64,000 nucleotides of DNA from the NCBI RefSeq assembly GCF_002257705.1, contig NZ_LSLK01000113.1, positions 1 to 64,000 on the forward strand. Reading direction: 5' to 3'. The notes beneath the pieces were generated by a model. It made no database searches, was not told where the DNA came from, and saw only the letters and a program-made list of their open reading frames with translations. Origin of the DNA: Sporomusa silvacetica DSM 10669. GTDB taxonomy: Bacteria; Bacillota; Negativicutes; Sporomusales; Sporomusaceae. This document shows positions 17,113 to 25,749 of this stretch, one piece after another (positions within the stretch are counted from its first letter, which is position 1; each line of letters begins with the position of its first letter). Position numbers and translations under genes: made by a program.

Positions 17113-17310
17113 GACCCTACCTCACAATTCTGTTGTCTTTTTGACTTCTCTTACTAATTAGTTTTTTTTGTATGTTTACCTTGAGATGAAGTTGCGTAAC
17201 CACAGGACATATTTGCGAGTATTGGCGCCTGACTATTTCCTAATAAAATCCTGTTTTCACCCTATGGTACTTCTTTGTGAACATATCGGTGTTTTTCCAA
17301 ATCAAAACAA
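17113..17310 (-). promoter_or_regulatory. Promoter region of the pdu operon
   Basis: This 198-base gap between the regulator's terminator and pduU must hold the pdu promoter and the operator for the adjacent AraC-type response regulator. I see no clear -24/-12 element and no cobalamin riboswitch here. No -35/-10 pair is convincing enough to place. Confidence 0.55.
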
Positions 17311-17340
17311 AAAAAAGACTGTTTTTCACAGTCTTTTTTA
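17311..17340. terminator. Terminator of the response regulator gene
   Basis: Arms AAAAAAGACTGT (17311-17322) and ACAGTCTTTTTT (17328-17339) with a 5-nt loop give a symmetric A/T-flanked hairpin. It works for the minus-strand regulator gene and could act in both directions. Confidence 0.9.
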
Positions 17341-17410
17341 TATACATCTAGTCTCCCGGTGGAATTAGTATCCACATAGTATTTTTTTGTTATATTCCAA
17401 AAACTTTTTG

Positions 17411-19048
17411 CTACCCTTTTACTGTTGCTGAACTTGGTTTACTATGCTTAAACTCTGTCCGGTATTGATTGGGTGTAACCCCCACTTCCTGACGAAATAC
17501 CCGGCAAAAATAACTGGCATCTTGGTAACCGGCCGCGGCAGCCACGCGGACAACTGTCTGTTCCGGGTTACGCAACATAAGCTTAGCCTTGTCAATTCTG
17601 ACCTTAGTCAAAAATTCAACAAAGTTGCAGCCCTTTTCTGCTTTAAAAATACGGCTGAAGTAGTAAGGACTTAAATGGACAATTTGAGCAACCTCATCTA
17701 AAGAGATACTTTTATGGAAGTTTTCTATTATATAAGCACAAGCCTTATTTATTAGTCTTACGTTCATACTGCTGCGGTTCTCCAGCATATTATCCATGAA
17801 TTGATCCAGTGAATCAAAAATCCAGTGACGCACCTCTTCCCGATCTGAGCAACTTACCAGATGATTAATACAGTTAAAATTGAGCAACGTTAATTTTTCG
17901 AGATTGGCACCGCCCTCGACAGCAGCTCTGGACAATACTATAAGCAGTTCGAGTACACACGCCTTTACCGTCTCCATACTAGCTTTAGCCGTAAAAATTT
18001 CATGTAAAATATGCCCCAAAATTTCCTTAGCTTGCTGCCGCTCACCACAGCGAACTTTATCCAGGAGATTACGTTCATAATTAAAAGGGTAGTGGAAAGG
18101 CGCGACATTCAAGTGAGGCACATCGTCAATGTGAATAATTTGATTATCACCGATATAAAATTTTTGCTGCTCCGCACTTATTGCTTCGAGATAAGACTTA
18201 TGAATCTGCAGCGGATCAGTATAATAGCGACCAATTCCAATTGTTAAGCTAATGCCTACCTGAATTATACCGTCCCTGATTTTTCTGGCCATATCCCTAA
18301 CTTGCCGCTCTACTTGTCCCTGCTCAACTTCACCCTCATACCCGATAAAAATAATGATTTCATCGCCGCCAAAAGGCACAATCAATATACCATTACCTGC
18401 GATTTCGCAAACATGTGTATATACTCGCTGCTTAACCACCTGTTTTTCCAGTTCCGATGTCTTGCGGGTAAGCTGTTTAAAATTATCAATATTAGCCACC
18501 AAAATTACGCCTGAATCTGCTTTAATCCCCAAGAAACCCGCTCGATCCTGAAAGTTGGCCAAATCAGTAACCTTGCCGGTAATCACATCATGGATAAATG
18601 AATTCTTGATAAACGGCATGGCTTGATCGAGATTTTTTTTGAGCTCGGCTTCTTCCTGGGCCTTGCGTTTTCGGTGGGCGACTTTCTCCACAATAGCCTG
18701 TAGCGTTTGCAGCAAATCTTTAGGGCGCAGCGGCTTTAACAGATACTCGGCCGCGCCCAGCGACAGGGCTTCTTTGGCATAGTTGAATTCATCAAAGGCC
18801 GTCAGCATGACAATGGTTGTGTCAGGCACCGTTACCCTAATGGCACGTGCCGCCTCCAGACCATTAATCTCAGGCATACGAATGTCCATAAGCACAATAT
18901 CCGGTTTTTCTGCAGCAGTAATAGCTACCGCACTCTTGCCATCCCCGGTTTCCGCAATAATGTGAATCTCAGGGCAATTGTGCTCAATGATGAACCGCAA
19001 GGCCTGCCGTTCTAATTGTTCGTCGTCGGCAATCAACAGTGTATACAT
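17411..19048 (-). CDS. YesN-type response regulator with AraC DNA-binding domain
   Basis: A 545-aa regulator. Residues 3-120 are a receiver domain with acidic DDE at 8-10, the phospho-acceptor Asp55 in LMDIRMP and the conserved Lys in LLKPLRPKD. The middle (about 150-400) contains GGDEIIIF, resembling a degenerate cyclase/GGDEF-like linker. The C-terminus (about 440-545) is an AraC two-HTH domain with HLSPYYFSRIFK and ASYFCRVFRQEVGVTPNQYR. By position, directly upstream of and co-oriented with pduU, it is the probable activator of the pdu operon. No histidine kinase gene is adjacent. ATG behind GGGAG. Confidence 0.9.
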   Translation of the reverse strand: MYTLLIADDEQLERQALRFIIEHNCPEIHIIAETGDGKSAVAITAAEKPDIVLMDIRMPEINGLEAARAIRVTVPDTTIVMLTAFDEFNYAKEALSLGAAEYLLKPLRPKDLLQTLQAIVEKVAHRKRKAQEEAELKKNLDQAMPFIKNSFIHDVITGKVTDLANFQDRAGFLGIKADSGVILVANIDNFKQLTRKTSELEKQVVKQRVYTHVCEIAGNGILIVPFGGDEIIIFIGYEGEVEQGQVERQVRDMARKIRDGIIQVGISLTIGIGRYYTDPLQIHKSYLEAISAEQQKFYIGDNQIIHIDDVPHLNVAPFHYPFNYERNLLDKVRCGERQQAKEILGHILHEIFTAKASMETVKACVLELLIVLSRAAVEGGANLEKLTLLNFNCINHLVSCSDREEVRHWIFDSLDQFMDNMLENRSSMNVRLINKACAYIIENFHKSISLDEVAQIVHLSPYYFSRIFKAEKGCNFVEFLTKVRIDKAKLMLRNPEQTVVRVAAAAGYQDASYFCRVFRQEVGVTPNQYRTEFKHSKPSSATVKG

Positions 19049-19106
19049 ACATGTGTCTCCCTATATCTTTTCATCAGCAACAAGTAGGAAGATATAGCCG
19101 TGCTTA

Positions 19107-20141
19107 TTACATACCTGCCACTTGCTGCGGTTCTGGTGTGCTTAACTCAAAGTCAGAAAGTTTCGCCATATTATACATAGTATAGGTCATGGTTTTAAGC
19201 ATGGCAACCATCAATATAGCTCCGGTTCCCTCGCCTAATGCCATATTAGCCCTGATGGGTATATCATCAGCCAATATATTACCTAACAGCATCGCATAGG
19301 ACATCCCCGGCTCTTTGGACATATGGGAGGGTAAACCACAATGTTCTACCTTTTTATTAATCCTAGAAGCACAGGCAAAGGCGACAGCGGTAATAAAACC
19401 GTCGATGACAAATGGGGTTTTGCGTTTTGCACACTCAATCATAGCCGCACAAATAGCAACAATGTCCAAGCCCCCAACACAACGTAAAATATCTTCAATA
19501 CTACGGAAGCTTTCCCGATGCCGTTCGACGCCTTTAGCTACTACAACACATTTTCTTTTAAGAATCTCATTGACCGGTCCACTAGCGCCATACCCTACAA
19601 CAAATTCAGGCAAGATTCCGGTCATGGCATGCAAAACGGCTGAGGAGGTAGTGGTATTGCCAATTCCCATTTCGCCAAAGGAAACCAAATTTGCACCTTG
19701 CGTATCAATGGCATAGCTAGCCATCTCTTCCCCTACACGCCAGGCTTGCTCAAATTCAGCCAGCGTCATGGCTTCCTCTTTCATAAAGTTTTTTGTACCA
19801 GAAACAACCCTGCGGTTAATACCTGCTATCTTTTTATTATTTATTCCGATATCAATGACAGAAAAAGGCACATTATTGGCTTGGCAAAAACAACTAATAG
19901 TAGCTCGCCCCTCTACCATATTTTGCGCCTGAAGGTAGGTAATCTCCTCAGGGCAAGTCGCCACTCCTTCTTCAATAACACCATTATCAGCTGCAAAAAT
20001 CAAGTGATAGGGTTTAATCTCCGGATGCCTCGTACCCCAAGCCAATAACATTTTTTTGAAAATTTTCTCTAATAAGCCTAGGCTGTTTACTGGTTTTGCT
20101 GCACCATCAACTAAATTGTTTACTTCTGCCTGATAATTCAC
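19107..20141 (-). CDS. cobT: Nicotinate-nucleotide:lower-ligand phosphoribosyltransferase CobT
   Basis: A 344-aa CobT-family enzyme that activates the lower ligand base of cobamides as its riboside phosphate. Visible motifs are HLIFAADNGVIEEGVATCP, EITYLQAQNM, GEMGIGNTTTSSAVLHAMTG and the C-terminal LGEGTGA, whose Glu is the catalytic base in characterised CobT. The first ATG in the frame (20174) lies almost on the attenuator; a GTG at 20141 with GGAGGAG seven bases upstream is the better start. It is expressed behind a cobalamin riboswitch. A phenol-activating (ArsA/ArsB) role is possible in this group, but only one gene is present here. Confidence 0.92.
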   Translation of the reverse strand: MNYQAEVNNLVDGAAKPVNSLGLLEKIFKKMLLAWGTRHPEIKPYHLIFAADNGVIEEGVATCPEEITYLQAQNMVEGRATISCFCQANNVPFSVIDIGINNKKIAGINRRVVSGTKNFMKEEAMTLAEFEQAWRVGEEMASYAIDTQGANLVSFGEMGIGNTTTSSAVLHAMTGILPEFVVGYGASGPVNEILKRKCVVVAKGVERHRESFRSIEDILRCVGGLDIVAICAAMIECAKRKTPFVIDGFITAVAFACASRINKKVEHCGLPSHMSKEPGMSYAMLLGNILADDIPIRANMALGEGTGAILMVAMLKTMTYTMYNMAKLSDFELSTPEPQQVAGM

Positions 20142-20180
20142 GTTTACTCCTCCATTTTTTTGGTTTTGCGCCAATAAAAT

Positions 20181-20210
20181 AAACCCTTAGCCCAAAAGAG
20201 CCAGGGTTAT
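20181..20210 (-). terminator. Attenuator terminator of the cobT riboswitch
   Basis: On the minus strand AACCCT pairs with AGGGTT around GGCTCTTTTGGGCT, followed by TATTTTATT. It sits between the cobalamin aptamer and the cobT start, as expected for an expression platform that ends transcription when cobalamin is bound. Confidence 0.85.
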
Positions 20211-20271
20211 ATTTTTATAAAATCCTGTCCTTCTGGTACTACCTCTGGCGCGGAGGTAAATAACAGCCAAA

Positions 20272-20455
20272 ACAGGCAGGTCTCCTGGCTTACGGATCCA
20301 AAGAACACCCTTGCCTTCCCGCTTGCCGGTGGCATAATAAAAGTATTCTTCCCCGATTACAGTGGCGCGACCGCGTCGTTTGAGGATTTATGCAATCCTT
20401 CCGAACTTCCCTATTCTCCTCTTAGCTTACTAAGAGGCACCTGTATGGTGGCAAA
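20272..20455 (-). ncRNA. Cobalamin riboswitch upstream of cobT
   Basis: Read on the minus strand, the order of conserved elements fits the AdoCbl aptamer: GCCACCATACAGGTGCC at the 5' side, AGGGAAG, the B12-box-like GCGCCACTGTAATCGGGGA, and the 3' closing GCCAGGAGACCTGCCT. About 130 bases separate it from the cobT start, with a terminator in between. No second copy was seen in front of the pdu operon or eutJ. Confidence 0.95.
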
Positions 20456-20572
20456 TTATTAAGTTTTGATTTCTGCTATACTCATTCTACAGTTATGACC
20501 ATTCTCCTGTTAGCCTATGTAGGTTCGCAAAATGTTGAAATATTTAGTCAGAAAAGTTCTATTTTAAAAGAC

Positions 20573-21388
20573 TTAACCAAACATCGCAATTCCCAGTGGT
20601 GTCACCAGCAAAGGATGTGGCGGTACATGGACCTGCCGGCCAAACGCTTTGCCAAACTCGGTTTCAAACCCCTGCAAATACGCCGTGCCGCCCACAACAT
20701 AGACAGGATAGTCATCAAACTCTTCCTGCCCGACTAACATATTTTTAACAACGGTTGCCATTTTTTCTACAACCGGCAGAATCACTGGCATAATTTTGCG
20801 GTGCTGAGCCAAGTCGCGTTTCAATAACTCCGCTTCTTCAAAAGATATCTTATATGCCCCTGCCAAAACTAAGGACACATGCGTACCCCCTGTTGGTTCA
20901 TCAGCCGTAAAAACTAACTCCCCCTTACGTAAAACAGCAATACCAGTAGTACCACCGCCAATGTCTACCACTATGCCATGCGTAATCCCCAACGCCATAG
21001 CTGCCGCCACCGGTTCATCTACCTGGCAGACAGGTTCCAAGCCAGCCCCGGCAATAACATGACCACAGGCCATCGCGTTTCTTCCCATCGTCCCAGGCGG
21101 AATAGCAGTAGCTCCTTTATCTAAGGTAATTCCCATCCGCGCTTCAACCTCAGCCTTCAACGCTTCGACAATAACCATGGCTCCCCGAAAATCAACCACC
21201 AAACCATCCTTTACAACTGAAGCCCACTGCATACTACCCGCCACCGGATTACCTGCCTCATCGATAACAACCAACACCACATCGGCTGTTCCCAGGTCAA
21301 CACCTACCTTGTAGGGGCCTGGCAGATCGGCTACCGTTTTGGTTTCAATCAATTCATACAATCGATGAATCTTCTCATAAGCTTCCAT
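20573..21388 (-). CDS. eutJ: EutJ-family Hsp70/actin-fold chaperone-like protein
   Basis: A 271-aa protein of the EutJ family. It has the ATPase phosphate-1 motif VGVDLGTADVVLVV (28-41), phosphate-2 VVDIGGGTTGIAVL (about 140-153) and the adenosine-type motif YVVGGTAYLQGFE near the C-terminus. EutJ belongs to microcompartment loci and is presumed to act as a chaperone or reactivation factor. Here it stands apart from the main operon, upstream of the cobalamin riboswitch and cobT. ATG behind GGGGAG. Confidence 0.92.
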   Translation of the reverse strand: MEAYEKIHRLYELIETKTVADLPGPYKVGVDLGTADVVLVVIDEAGNPVAGSMQWASVVKDGLVVDFRGAMVIVEALKAEVEARMGITLDKGATAIPPGTMGRNAMACGHVIAGAGLEPVCQVDEPVAAAMALGITHGIVVDIGGGTTGIAVLRKGELVFTADEPTGGTHVSLVLAGAYKISFEEAELLKRDLAQHRKIMPVILPVVEKMATVVKNMLVGQEEFDDYPVYVVGGTAYLQGFETEFGKAFGRQVHVPPHPLLVTPLGIAMFG

Positions 21389-21587
21389 ACATTAGCTCCC
21401 CGTCGCCCGTAGTTCATGCTCTAATAGCTATGGTATTGTATTCCCCTAGAATTTTACTCTCCCCTCACACGCTTGTATATAGTAGATTCTTGCCTTTTTC
21501 TGTTGGTAAAACATAAGTTCCCCGCTTGTCTATCCCGCCTTTAAAGAGTACAATATGAATAGAACGTTTAAAAGGCAGGTGTCAGCA

Positions 21588-22004
21588 ATGGAGAATACGG
21601 ATTTATTGCAAGCCATCCGCTCTATGATCCAGGAAGAAATACAGCCTATTAAAGAAGAAATAACCACCATCAAATCCGATATGGGCACTCTCAAGTCTGA
21701 TATGGGTACTCTCAAATCTGATATGGATACCATCAAAGCCGATACTTCCGCCTTAAAGTCCGGTATGGATACCGTCAAAGCCGACATTTCCACCATCCAA
21801 TCCACTATGGCAACCAAAGCCGATATTACCCGCTTAGAAAACAAGATTGAGCAATACGGCGAAGTCCAGCAAAAGGACATCTATCACTTGCTCCAGTTAA
21901 CCAGTAAAAAAGTTGATAACATCCACGAAGACTTAAAATCCCTGGCAGAAGTCACCGGCGAACATGAAATGAAAATTCGTTCTCTTGCCCGCCGTCCTGT
22001 TTGA
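21588..22004 (+). CDS. Small coiled-coil repeat protein, function unknown
   Basis: A 138-aa protein, the only convincing plus-strand gene in the window. Residues 20-95 are a long predicted coiled coil built from near-identical 7-residue units (KSDMGTL, KSDMDTI, KADTSAL, KSGMDTV, KADISTI). The C-terminus (95-138) is charged and helical. No signal peptide or membrane segment is visible. The ATG at 21588 behind GGCAGGTG is chosen over an upstream ATG at 21555. It stands alone, followed by a palindromic repeat and a terminator. I do not recognise a function; a structural or adaptor role is only a guess. Confidence 0.75.
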   Translation: MENTDLLQAIRSMIQEEIQPIKEEITTIKSDMGTLKSDMGTLKSDMDTIKADTSALKSGMDTVKADISTIQSTMATKADITRLENKIEQYGEVQQKDIYHLLQLTSKKVDNIHEDLKSLAEVTGEHEMKIRSLARRPV

Positions 22005-22016
22005 AAGTATATAAGA

Positions 22017-22162
22017 AAAGACTTGGCTTGTGTCAAGTCCTTTCGGACGGCCGAATTGCTATGCCATCCATGGCGCAATCGGCACTAGCGCCATCCGGGC
22101 GCGTCGCCGACAGAAGCCTTAGTCGTTCAATCCAGGGAAAGTTAACCTTTCCATCTGGACAA
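22017..22162 (+). repeat. Palindromic intergenic element (repeat family A, long form)
   Basis: It starts AAAGACTTGGCTTGTGTCAAGTC (as a short stem, GACTTGG/TCAAGTC), contains an inserted GC-rich palindromic middle (CCATCCATGGCGC to GCGCCATCCGGGCGC), then CAGAAGCCTTAGTCGTTC and the end hairpin TCCAG-GGAAAG/CTTTCC-CTGGA. The outer parts match the elements at 54959, 55057 and 58051. It follows the coiled-coil gene directly. Confidence 0.85.
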
Positions 22163-22165
22163 GTA

Positions 22166-22197
22166 ATTAACCCGGCTATGTGCCGGTTATTTTTTTG
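22166..22197 (+). terminator. Terminator of the coiled-coil gene
   Basis: AACCCGGC and GCCGGTT form a short stem followed by ATTTTTTT on the plus strand. It overlaps the 3' end of the convergent dedA-like gene. Confidence 0.75.
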
Positions 22198-22771
22198 CGC
22201 AGAAAAGCAAATACCCGATTAGACTGGCGATAGCCAACACGCCTGCTGCTGTCAAACCAATTGAATTGCCTAAACCAGCTAACTGTTGCCAGTTATGCCC
22301 TAGCCCAGTCCCCAGATAGATAAGAGCACCACACCAAATAATTGAACTAACAAAAATTCCGAAAATATAGGCCTTGCCATTCATCTGGACAAAGCCTGCC
22401 GGAATTGGAATAGCGCCGCGAATAACAGGTAACAGTCTTCCAAAAACAATGGTAAAAATGCCGTATTGAGTAAGCCATTTCTCAATAATCAGCATTTTCG
22501 ATTCAGTTGGTATGAGGAAAGAAAAATGTTGAGCTATATTTGTTCTGCTAAACAAACCCAGTCCATAACTAATAACAGCCCCCATTAAATCTCCTAATGC
22601 GGTGACCGCGATAGCAGGAAGCATTTCTAGTTGTCCGCTATATACTAAATAACCGGTAACCCCCAAGGTTAATTCCCCTGGCAAGGGCAGGCCTGTCCCA
22701 GTAAGCAACATAGCTACAAAAATAGCAAAGTAACCATAGGTGTCGATATGATTAAGTACTGCTTGTTCCAT
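22187..22771 (-). CDS. DedA/VTT-domain membrane protein
   Basis: A 194-aa integral membrane protein with several hydrophobic helices and the DedA/VTT signature: GTGLPLPGEL (near 26-35), GDLMGAVISYGLG, and the re-entrant-loop motif FGRLLPVIRGAIPIPAGFVQM (about 110-130) with its conserved FGR and P-RG residues. The family works in lipid flipping, membrane homeostasis and proton-motive-force maintenance. ATG at 22771 with GGAGG slightly far upstream. It is monocistronic and convergent with the coiled-coil gene. Confidence 0.88.
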   Translation of the reverse strand: MEQAVLNHIDTYGYFAIFVAMLLTGTGLPLPGELTLGVTGYLVYSGQLEMLPAIAVTALGDLMGAVISYGLGLFSRTNIAQHFSFLIPTESKMLIIEKWLTQYGIFTIVFGRLLPVIRGAIPIPAGFVQMNGKAYIFGIFVSSIIWCGALIYLGTGLGHNWQQLAGLGNSIGLTAAGVLAIASLIGYLLFCAKK

Positions 22772-22830
22772 CGTCGAATTACCTAACCTCCACTGAGTAA
22801 TAGATACATTGCTAATGTATCCTTGATATA

Positions 22831-22862
22831 AAGAAAAAATCCGGCTATCCGGATTTTTTCTT
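22831..22862. terminator. Terminator after the nitroreductase gene
   Basis: AAAAAATCCGG and CCGGATTTTTTC form a tight hairpin with A and T runs on both sides, so it can act in both directions. It closes the minus-strand nitroreductase/carbonic anhydrase operon. Confidence 0.9.
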
Positions 22863-22905
22863 CAACAGACGGTTGCTTTAGGTACAACACCATTCTTTTC
22901 TTAGC

Positions 22906-23541
22906 TCAAGAAATAAAAGTCAATACATCCTCCACCGGTTTTCGCGGCGGAACTGATACTTTATCAGCAGCAGGGATACCCAGTGGTGTCATGGCAGCCA
23001 GCTGATAGCCTTCTTTATTAAAACCAATATATGCAGAAATATCTTCCGCGGCATGCGTCGGTCCGGTCATCCAGCAAGTGCCATAACCCAGGCTAGCAGC
23101 AGCTAACAGTAGATTTTCCAAGGCGGCTGCGATATTTTGAATACCAGGATTGGGGTTGGCATATTTTATGGCTTCCTCGCGGGACATAATGCCATCAGCT
23201 AAAAGCATATCAGCGATAGTATAATAAGGACCGGCATACACAAGAATCAGCACAGGAGCAGCTTTGAAAACTGTTTGATAGGGCAGGCTTCCTTTTAACC
23301 CCTTGATTTTTGTCTCATCACATAAATATGTGCACAACTCAGCGTTCTTTCTCTCAACAATCCGGGCAATCTCGGCAATTTTCTTTTTATTTGTGATAAC
23401 AACAAAATGCCAATTCTGCTGGTTTTTCCCTGAGGGTGCATAAGTAGCCGCTTTAATTAACTCTTTAATTGTTTGCTCCGGGACTTGTTCCTCTGTAAAT
23501 TGACGTACACTATGACGCTTGTAAATAAATTCCAAGTCCAT
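22906..23541 (-). CDS. Nitroreductase-family FMN oxidoreductase
   Basis: A 211-aa nitroreductase-fold protein. The FMN phosphate site is the N-terminal RHSVRQFTEEQV, and ATYAPSGKNQQNWHFVVI matches the conserved PSGKNxQPWxF motif. GTCWMTGP lies near residue 150. The family reduces nitro, quinone or other electron-poor substrates with NAD(P)H; the natural substrate is not visible. The ATG at 23541 behind AAGGAGG is preferred to an earlier in-frame codon that overlaps the gamma-carbonic anhydrase gene. Confidence 0.9.
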   Translation of the reverse strand: MDLEFIYKRHSVRQFTEEQVPEQTIKELIKAATYAPSGKNQQNWHFVVITNKKKIAEIARIVERKNAELCTYLCDETKIKGLKGSLPYQTVFKAAPVLILVYAGPYYTIADMLLADGIMSREEAIKYANPNPGIQNIAAALENLLLAAASLGYGTCWMTGPTHAAEDISAYIGFNKEGYQLAAMTPLGIPAADKVSVPPRKPVEDVLTFIS

Positions 23542-23561
23542 AATACTAACCTCCTTCGACA

Positions 23562-24110
23562 TTATATTATATTTTCACCCTGATAGCCTTCGCCGTCAGC
23601 GCCGCGCAGAAGTTTACGCCATTTCCTCCATAGTGTCTTGTATTTTATTGCCTGAGCATGAATGCTGTCCCATTCCTCTGGTACAAATTTCACAACTCTA
23701 CCAGGAACGCCAACCACTAGGGAATGAGGAGGAATAATCTGATTCTCCTTGACTACTGCTCCGGCAGCAATAATGCTACCTTTACCTACCATTGCACCTG
23801 CAAGAATACTGACCCCCATGCCAATTAAGCAATGCTCTTCAATAATACAGCTATGAATGATGGTATTATGCCCAACAGTAACATAGTCACCAATTATTGT
23901 CGGCTGGTTATCGCCTGCATGCACAACACAGTTATCTTGTACATTGCTGTAGCGGCCAATTTCAATTCGATTTACATCCCCTCTGACAACAACATTGACC
24001 CACAGACTACTAAATTGTTTCATAGTAACATTACCAATAACCTTAGCACCATCGGCAACAAAAGTTCTTTCATCAAGCGTTGGTCTAATTCCTTCAAATT
24101 CTATAATCAT
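23562..24110 (-). CDS. Gamma-carbonic anhydrase-like hexapeptide-repeat protein
   Basis: A 182-aa left-handed beta-helix protein of the gamma-carbonic anhydrase/YrdA family. Hexapeptide repeats run from about residue 10 to 150. The zinc-binding histidines are visible in VVHAGDN and VGHNTIIHSC (one plus two), and VVRGDVNRIEIG carries the conserved Arg/Asp. It may interconvert CO2 and bicarbonate, but many members are unproven. It forms an operon with the nitroreductase downstream (20 bases). ATG behind GAGGAG. Confidence 0.9.
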   Translation of the reverse strand: MIIEFEGIRPTLDERTFVADGAKVIGNVTMKQFSSLWVNVVVRGDVNRIEIGRYSNVQDNCVVHAGDNQPTIIGDYVTVGHNTIIHSCIIEEHCLIGMGVSILAGAMVGKGSIIAAGAVVKENQIIPPHSLVVGVPGRVVKFVPEEWDSIHAQAIKYKTLWRKWRKLLRGADGEGYQGENII

Positions 24111-24137
24111 TGCTACAGCTCCTCGTATAACGTACTG

Positions 24138-25544
24138 CTAATACCATAATCCAATCAACCGCCAATAAACAACGCCTACTGTCAAATATAGCACCACATG
24201 CAGCACAGTAATCACAGTGCCAACACACCACCAGGTCTTTTTATCATTATATCCCTTTTCCATCAAAAGCGGCCCTAACGCGTTGCCATAATGAGTCAAT
24301 GTGCAAGAAATAATCATTAAATAGGCTAACACAAAAAAGGCCGGATACCTGGGTACATCAGTAGCTGCGACAAATGAAAAAATAAGTGGTGAAAAGGCTA
24401 CCACATAGCCCGTATAGGATACGAAAAAATAGTGCGGCAAAATGGCCAGCGCCGCCACTAGCAGCAAAATACTATAGGAACCCAAGCCGGCGGTCGGCAG
24501 CAATAGTTTGATAACACCAGCAAACCAAGTAAAAAATTCCAGCTTGGTCAGGGCCACTGAAAAACCTAAAATCGCACCAAACCAAATGAGAAGCGACCAC
24601 ATTTCTTTGGTTTCAGCCAAGTCATTCCAATTAAGAACTCCGGTTACCAGCATAAGTGATACACCAATAAAGGCTACTAGCGTGCTATCTACTTTTGTTA
24701 CCGTACCTGTGGACCATAGAATCAATATTGTTAAAAATATTCCAATTGCAGTTAACTCATTCCTGCTAATATGGCCCATACCTGCCAATTCACGCCTAGC
24801 ACTGGCCCGCACCGCTGCCATAGAGGTAGTGTCCGGCGGACATAACTTATATACAATATAAGGTGTCAATAAAAAACCGATAAACCCCGGCAACGCCGCC
24901 AGGGTCCATAATGGCCAACTAATACTTATGCCTAGCACATCCTGAGCCAGCTTAACATTGATTAGATTTGGCCCCATCCCAGTCATGAACAAACCACCGG
25001 AAAGCATACTGGCAGTAAATGTCAGCAGGGTAAAATAGGCACCAGTTCGCTGCTTACCTTCCGGGTTATCGGAACTGCTGGCATCAATAACCCCCTCAGC
25101 CAGCGGATACACCAATCCGCCTGTTCGGGCTGGTGAAGACGGCGTACTAGTAGCCAGTATCATATCAATAAAGCTTAAAATATAACCAATCCGCAGCGTT
25201 GTCTTGCCAAACTGACTAATTAACCAAAGACCAATCCTGCGGGTAAGTCCTGACTTTTTTAGGCCGACACCAATCATCGAAGCTACCAGTGTCAGCCACA
25301 TCATAGCATCAGTGTACCCAACTAATATCTCACGAATGGGCAGAACAAATATACCTGACAAAGTTGTGATAACTAATAATAACGTCGGTTCAGAACATGG
25401 TTGCAAAATAAGACCCAGTATTAAAGCAACAAACACACCAAATAAATGCCACGCTGTTACGCTTAAGCCACTGGGGGCCGGATAAGCAAAAAACACTCCG
25501 GCAACACTCAACAAAACGGCGATTTTGGCAAAGCGCACTTTCAC
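24138..25544 (-). CDS. DASS/SLC13-family anion transporter
   Basis: A 468-aa polytopic membrane protein with about 11-12 hydrophobic helices. The family features are SIGVGLKKSGLTRRIG (here starting ASMIGVGLKKSG), ILATSTPSSPARTGGLVYPLAE and a C-terminal LTHYGNALGPLLMEKGY. These point to the CitT/2-oxoglutarate-malate translocator branch that moves di- or tricarboxylates. The start is GTG at 25544 behind AAGGAGATG. It lies 27 bases before the gamma-carbonic anhydrase gene, so the two may be co-transcribed. The exact substrate is not visible. Confidence 0.9.
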   Translation of the reverse strand: MKVRFAKIAVLLSVAGVFFAYPAPSGLSVTAWHLFGVFVALILGLILQPCSEPTLLLVITTLSGIFVLPIREILVGYTDAMMWLTLVASMIGVGLKKSGLTRRIGLWLISQFGKTTLRIGYILSFIDMILATSTPSSPARTGGLVYPLAEGVIDASSSDNPEGKQRTGAYFTLLTFTASMLSGGLFMTGMGPNLINVKLAQDVLGISISWPLWTLAALPGFIGFLLTPYIVYKLCPPDTTSMAAVRASARRELAGMGHISRNELTAIGIFLTILILWSTGTVTKVDSTLVAFIGVSLMLVTGVLNWNDLAETKEMWSLLIWFGAILGFSVALTKLEFFTWFAGVIKLLLPTAGLGSYSILLLVAALAILPHYFFVSYTGYVVAFSPLIFSFVAATDVPRYPAFFVLAYLMIISCTLTHYGNALGPLLMEKGYNDKKTWWCVGTVITVLHVVLYLTVGVVYWRLIGLWY

Positions 25545-25671
25545 ATACTCATCTCCTTAAATAAAAACTTCTTTAATACTACCACTTTCTCGCCCTTGTT
25601 ACAAAACTTTTTTATTTTTAACTATGCTGATTACACACTTTACTTATTTTGTTTAGTACTCATACTATAGA

Positions 25672-25708
25672 TAACGAAAACAGGGCCATACGGCCCTGTT
25701 TTCGTTAC
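25672..25708. terminator. Bidirectional terminator
   Basis: AACGAAAACAGGGCC and GGCCCTGTTTTCGTT pair perfectly over a three-base loop. It lies just after the radical SAM gene (stop at 25750) and separates that operon from the DASS operon. Confidence 0.9.
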
Positions 25709-25749
25709 AACTTCATCTTATCCTAATGCACCATCGGCAGCAATTTTCA

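Noticed and set aside
17113..17310. Sigma-54 promoter in front of pduU
   Set aside because: AGGCGCCAATACTCGCA has GG and GC one base too far apart and lacks the consensus flanks.
20141..20174. Upstream ATG start for cobT
   Set aside because: No RBS, and it is almost on the attenuator hairpin; GTG at 20141 has GGAGGAG at good spacing.
21530..21880. Minus-strand 116-aa ORF opposite the coiled-coil gene
   Set aside because: It is the mirror of the heptad repeats, has no RBS and low-complexity sequence (repeated VPISDLR).
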